The notes under the pieces were generated by a model. It ran no database searches. It worked only from the letters and a program-made list of their open reading frames with translations, and was not told the DNA's origin. From Prolixibacteraceae bacterium (GTDB lineage: Bacteria; Bacteroidota; Bacteroidia; Bacteroidales; Prolixibacteraceae), in the NCBI GenBank assembly GCA_028377305.1, contig JAONJW010000028.1, positions 1-33,252 on the forward strand: a stretch of DNA of 33,252 nt. Direction: 5' to 3'. A program made the position numbers and the translations under genes. Shown here one piece after another: positions 31,854 through 33,252 of this stretch (the stretch's first letter is position 1; every line of letters begins with the position of its first letter).

Positions 31854-32594
31854 ATGGCAAAAATCAAAACCATATCCATTGCACTGATCGACTACGCCTA
31901 CCGTAAAAGGGTTCTTCCAGCACTACAACTCTACTACCTTCTTTTGCCCCAGAAGAAAGTACAGCTTAACACCAAAACATACCACTACTGCATGCAAACA
32001 CTCAACATCTCCCACACCACCTTGATACGTCGCTTCGACGAACTTCGTAAGCTGGGATTCATCAAACGCCACCGTGCCATCGATCAATGCTACCACATAC
32101 TGATCGAGAAACACATCCTACCTCCCTATGAAGTATATCTCAAGGGGCGCCTCCATTGGCGACCCCACTATAAGATCACCGAATTTAAGATCATAGCCAT
32201 CACCGCCCTACTGTTTCATATCGCCATGCTACGCGAGATCGGATATGTACACAAAGGGATCAGCAGCAAAGTACGAAAGCGGGTCATGGCACACTGCAGA
32301 ACACATCCACAATACGGTCGTGTTTTTGCCACCCGACACTTTCGTGTCCCGTCCAACTACTATGCCAAAGCGTTGCACGTATCGCTCATGCAATACTACC
32401 GCTATCGCAAGAAGGCATACGAGATGACGCTCCTGGGAATCAAATTTCATGACCTCAAGGTCAATATCCCTAGCCAGCGTCTTCCCAACGTACGACTCCA
32501 CTACAAAGAGGGGCCATACATCGCGAAAAAAAACGACGGTTCCTATCTAAAGGAAACCACATCTATTCACTTTAATCTCTTTATCTCGCCATGA
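31854..32594 (+). CDS. Protein with winged-helix DNA-binding regions, unknown function
   Basis: This is a 246-aa basic protein I cannot name. The N-terminal part (about 1-85) reads as a winged-helix domain: helix segment VLPALQLYYLLLPQKK, recognition region MQTLNISHTTLIRRFDELRK and wing GFIKRHRAIDQCYHI. A second HTH-like stretch (VPSNYYAKALHVSLMQYYRY, about 168-187, and the following YRKKAYEMTLLGI) comes later. The stop codon overlaps the amidase start by 4 nt, so both are translated together. Coupled DNA-binding and lysozyme-like genes occur in phage-derived and integrative elements of Bacteroidota. Replication initiation or regulation are possible roles. Confidence 0.6.
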   Translation: MAKIKTISIALIDYAYRKRVLPALQLYYLLLPQKKVQLNTKTYHYCMQTLNISHTTLIRRFDELRKLGFIKRHRAIDQCYHILIEKHILPPYEVYLKGRLHWRPHYKITEFKIIAITALLFHIAMLREIGYVHKGISSKVRKRVMAHCRTHPQYGRVFATRHFRVPSNYYAKALHVSLMQYYRYRKKAYEMTLLGIKFHDLKVNIPSQRLPNVRLHYKEGPYIAKKNDGSYLKETTSIHFNLFISP

Positions 32595-32983
32595 GAAAAA
32601 TACGTAAAATAATCCTTCACTGCTCCGACAGTGACCTCCATGAGCACGACAACATACAGGTGGTGCGACAATGGCATCTCAAAAGAAATTGGATAGACAT
32701 CGGCTACCACTTCTTCATCACCAAAGATGGAAAAGTAAACCGAGGACGCGACATCGACACCATAGGAGCACACTGTGCAAGACACAACCGCGACTCCATC
32801 GGTATCTGTCTTAGCGGTCGACACCAGTTCACCGACGATCAGTTCTGTAGTCTCCGACTACTACTGCTTAAGCTCATGATGGAGTACGATCTGCCCAAAA
32901 CGGCGATCCACCCACACCATCGATACAATAAGAAGAAAAGCTGTCCCAATTACGATGTCCAGGAGATCCTCGACACCCTTTAA
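32591..32983 (+). CDS. N-acetylmuramoyl-L-alanine amidase, T7 lysozyme-like
   Basis: This 130-aa zinc amidase of the amidase_2/PGRP fold cuts the bond between N-acetylmuramic acid and L-alanine in peptidoglycan. Ligand candidates match T7 lysozyme: H10 in ILHCSDSD, and H110 with C118 eight residues apart in HHRYNKKKSC. Other conserved parts are RNWIDIGYHFFI, GAHCARHNRDSIGICLSG and the CPNYDV end. There is no signal peptide, so export would need a holin-like partner or phage-type lysis. It overlaps the preceding gene by 4 nt. It belongs to a phage-derived or integrative element rather than to cell-wall housekeeping. Confidence 0.93.
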   Translation: MRKIRKIILHCSDSDLHEHDNIQVVRQWHLKRNWIDIGYHFFITKDGKVNRGRDIDTIGAHCARHNRDSIGICLSGRHQFTDDQFCSLRLLLLKLMMEYDLPKTAIHPHHRYNKKKSCPNYDVQEILDTL

Positions 32984-32997
32984 TACAACCATCAATT

Positions 32998-33022
32998 ATG
33001 CAAGGAGCGCGTCTCCTTGCAT
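32998..33022. terminator. Hairpin after the amidase gene
   Basis: ATGCAAGGAG and CTCCTTGCAT form a perfect 10-bp stem around CGCGT, 15 nt after the amidase stop. No T-run follows, so it may be a weak terminator or the edge of the following repeat. Confidence 0.5.
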
Positions 33023-33039
33023 CTAAAAACAATACCATA

Positions 33040-33252
33040 TGACACACTTCAACTTCAATCCTTCGTGTCTTCGCGCCTTAGCGGTTTATTATAATATCAA
33101 CATCAACCAGATCTGTGGAGATCCGTCAAATCCGTGGCCTATCCCGTGCGCATCAACCACAATAAAGATCCGTGAGAATCCGTCTGATCCGTCCAATCCG
33201 TGGCTATTAATCCTTCGTGTCTTCGCGCCTTTGCGGTTTATTATAATATCAA
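33040..33252 (+). repeat. Composite intergenic repeat, copy 8, reaching the window end
   Basis: The copy consists of CTTCGTGTCTTCGCGCC words, ATCCGTnnA runs (33110-33140 and 33165-33203), a GTGCGCATCAACCAC link and CCTTCGTGTCTTCGCGCC again. The 40-nt stretch at 33061-33100 returns at 33213-33252 with a single difference, giving a unit of 152 nt cut by the window edge. Confidence 0.85.

Overview
The window looks like a chromosomal segment of a member of the Bacteroidota, probably an anaerobic or marine Bacteroidales-type organism. The evidence is a short group-1 sigma factor lacking region 1.1, -7 boxes of the TAnnTTTG type in front of many genes, two DUF6266-like proteins, an RteC-like protein and an A+T-rich sequence with A-rich leaders. 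No rRNA, tRNA or CRISPR array was seen.

Positions 1-16000 read as ordinary chromosome: the end of rpoD, an orphan iduronate-2-sulfatase-like lipoprotein, fabV, a PgpH-type HD phosphodiesterase, an NlpC/P60 peptidase, a NUDIX hydrolase, pyruvate kinase and a YgiQ-type radical SAM protein. This part ends with a three-gene unit (13130-15968): a HydG-like radical SAM enzyme with an altered auxiliary-cluster site, a RIC-like hemerythrin, and a LuxR-type regulator whose phospho-acceptor Asp is replaced by Asn. The combination suggests a redox, oxygen or NO-responsive metal-centre function not tied to a neighbouring hydrogenase.

From about 16000 to the end the character changes. Nearly every large intergenic space holds a composite repeat built from degenerate tandem words of 8-10 nt (ATCCGTnnA, ATCTGnnnn, CTTCGTGn, TTGCGTCCAT) joined by linkers such as GTGCGCTTCAACC. 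None was found in the gaps before 16000. Lying between the copies are: an XRE / ImmA-IrrE / PIN toxin-antitoxin-like operon (16614-18250), a secreted C1-type peptidase (18585-19835), two DUF6266-like genes (20267-21650), a small membrane protein whose stop codon sits in a 23-bp hairpin (21896-22210), a three-gene RND efflux operon (22920-28550, minus strand), and a right-hand group (29605-32983) with an RteC-like protein, an excisionase-like HTH protein, a winged-helix protein and a T7-lysozyme-like amidase, which resembles a piece of a mobile element.

The items most worth following are the HydG-like/hemerythrin/pseudo-receiver operon, the composite repeat family and its restriction to the accessory half, the XRE-ImmA-PIN cassette bracketed by repeats, and the right-hand mobile-like module with its possible structured leader RNA.
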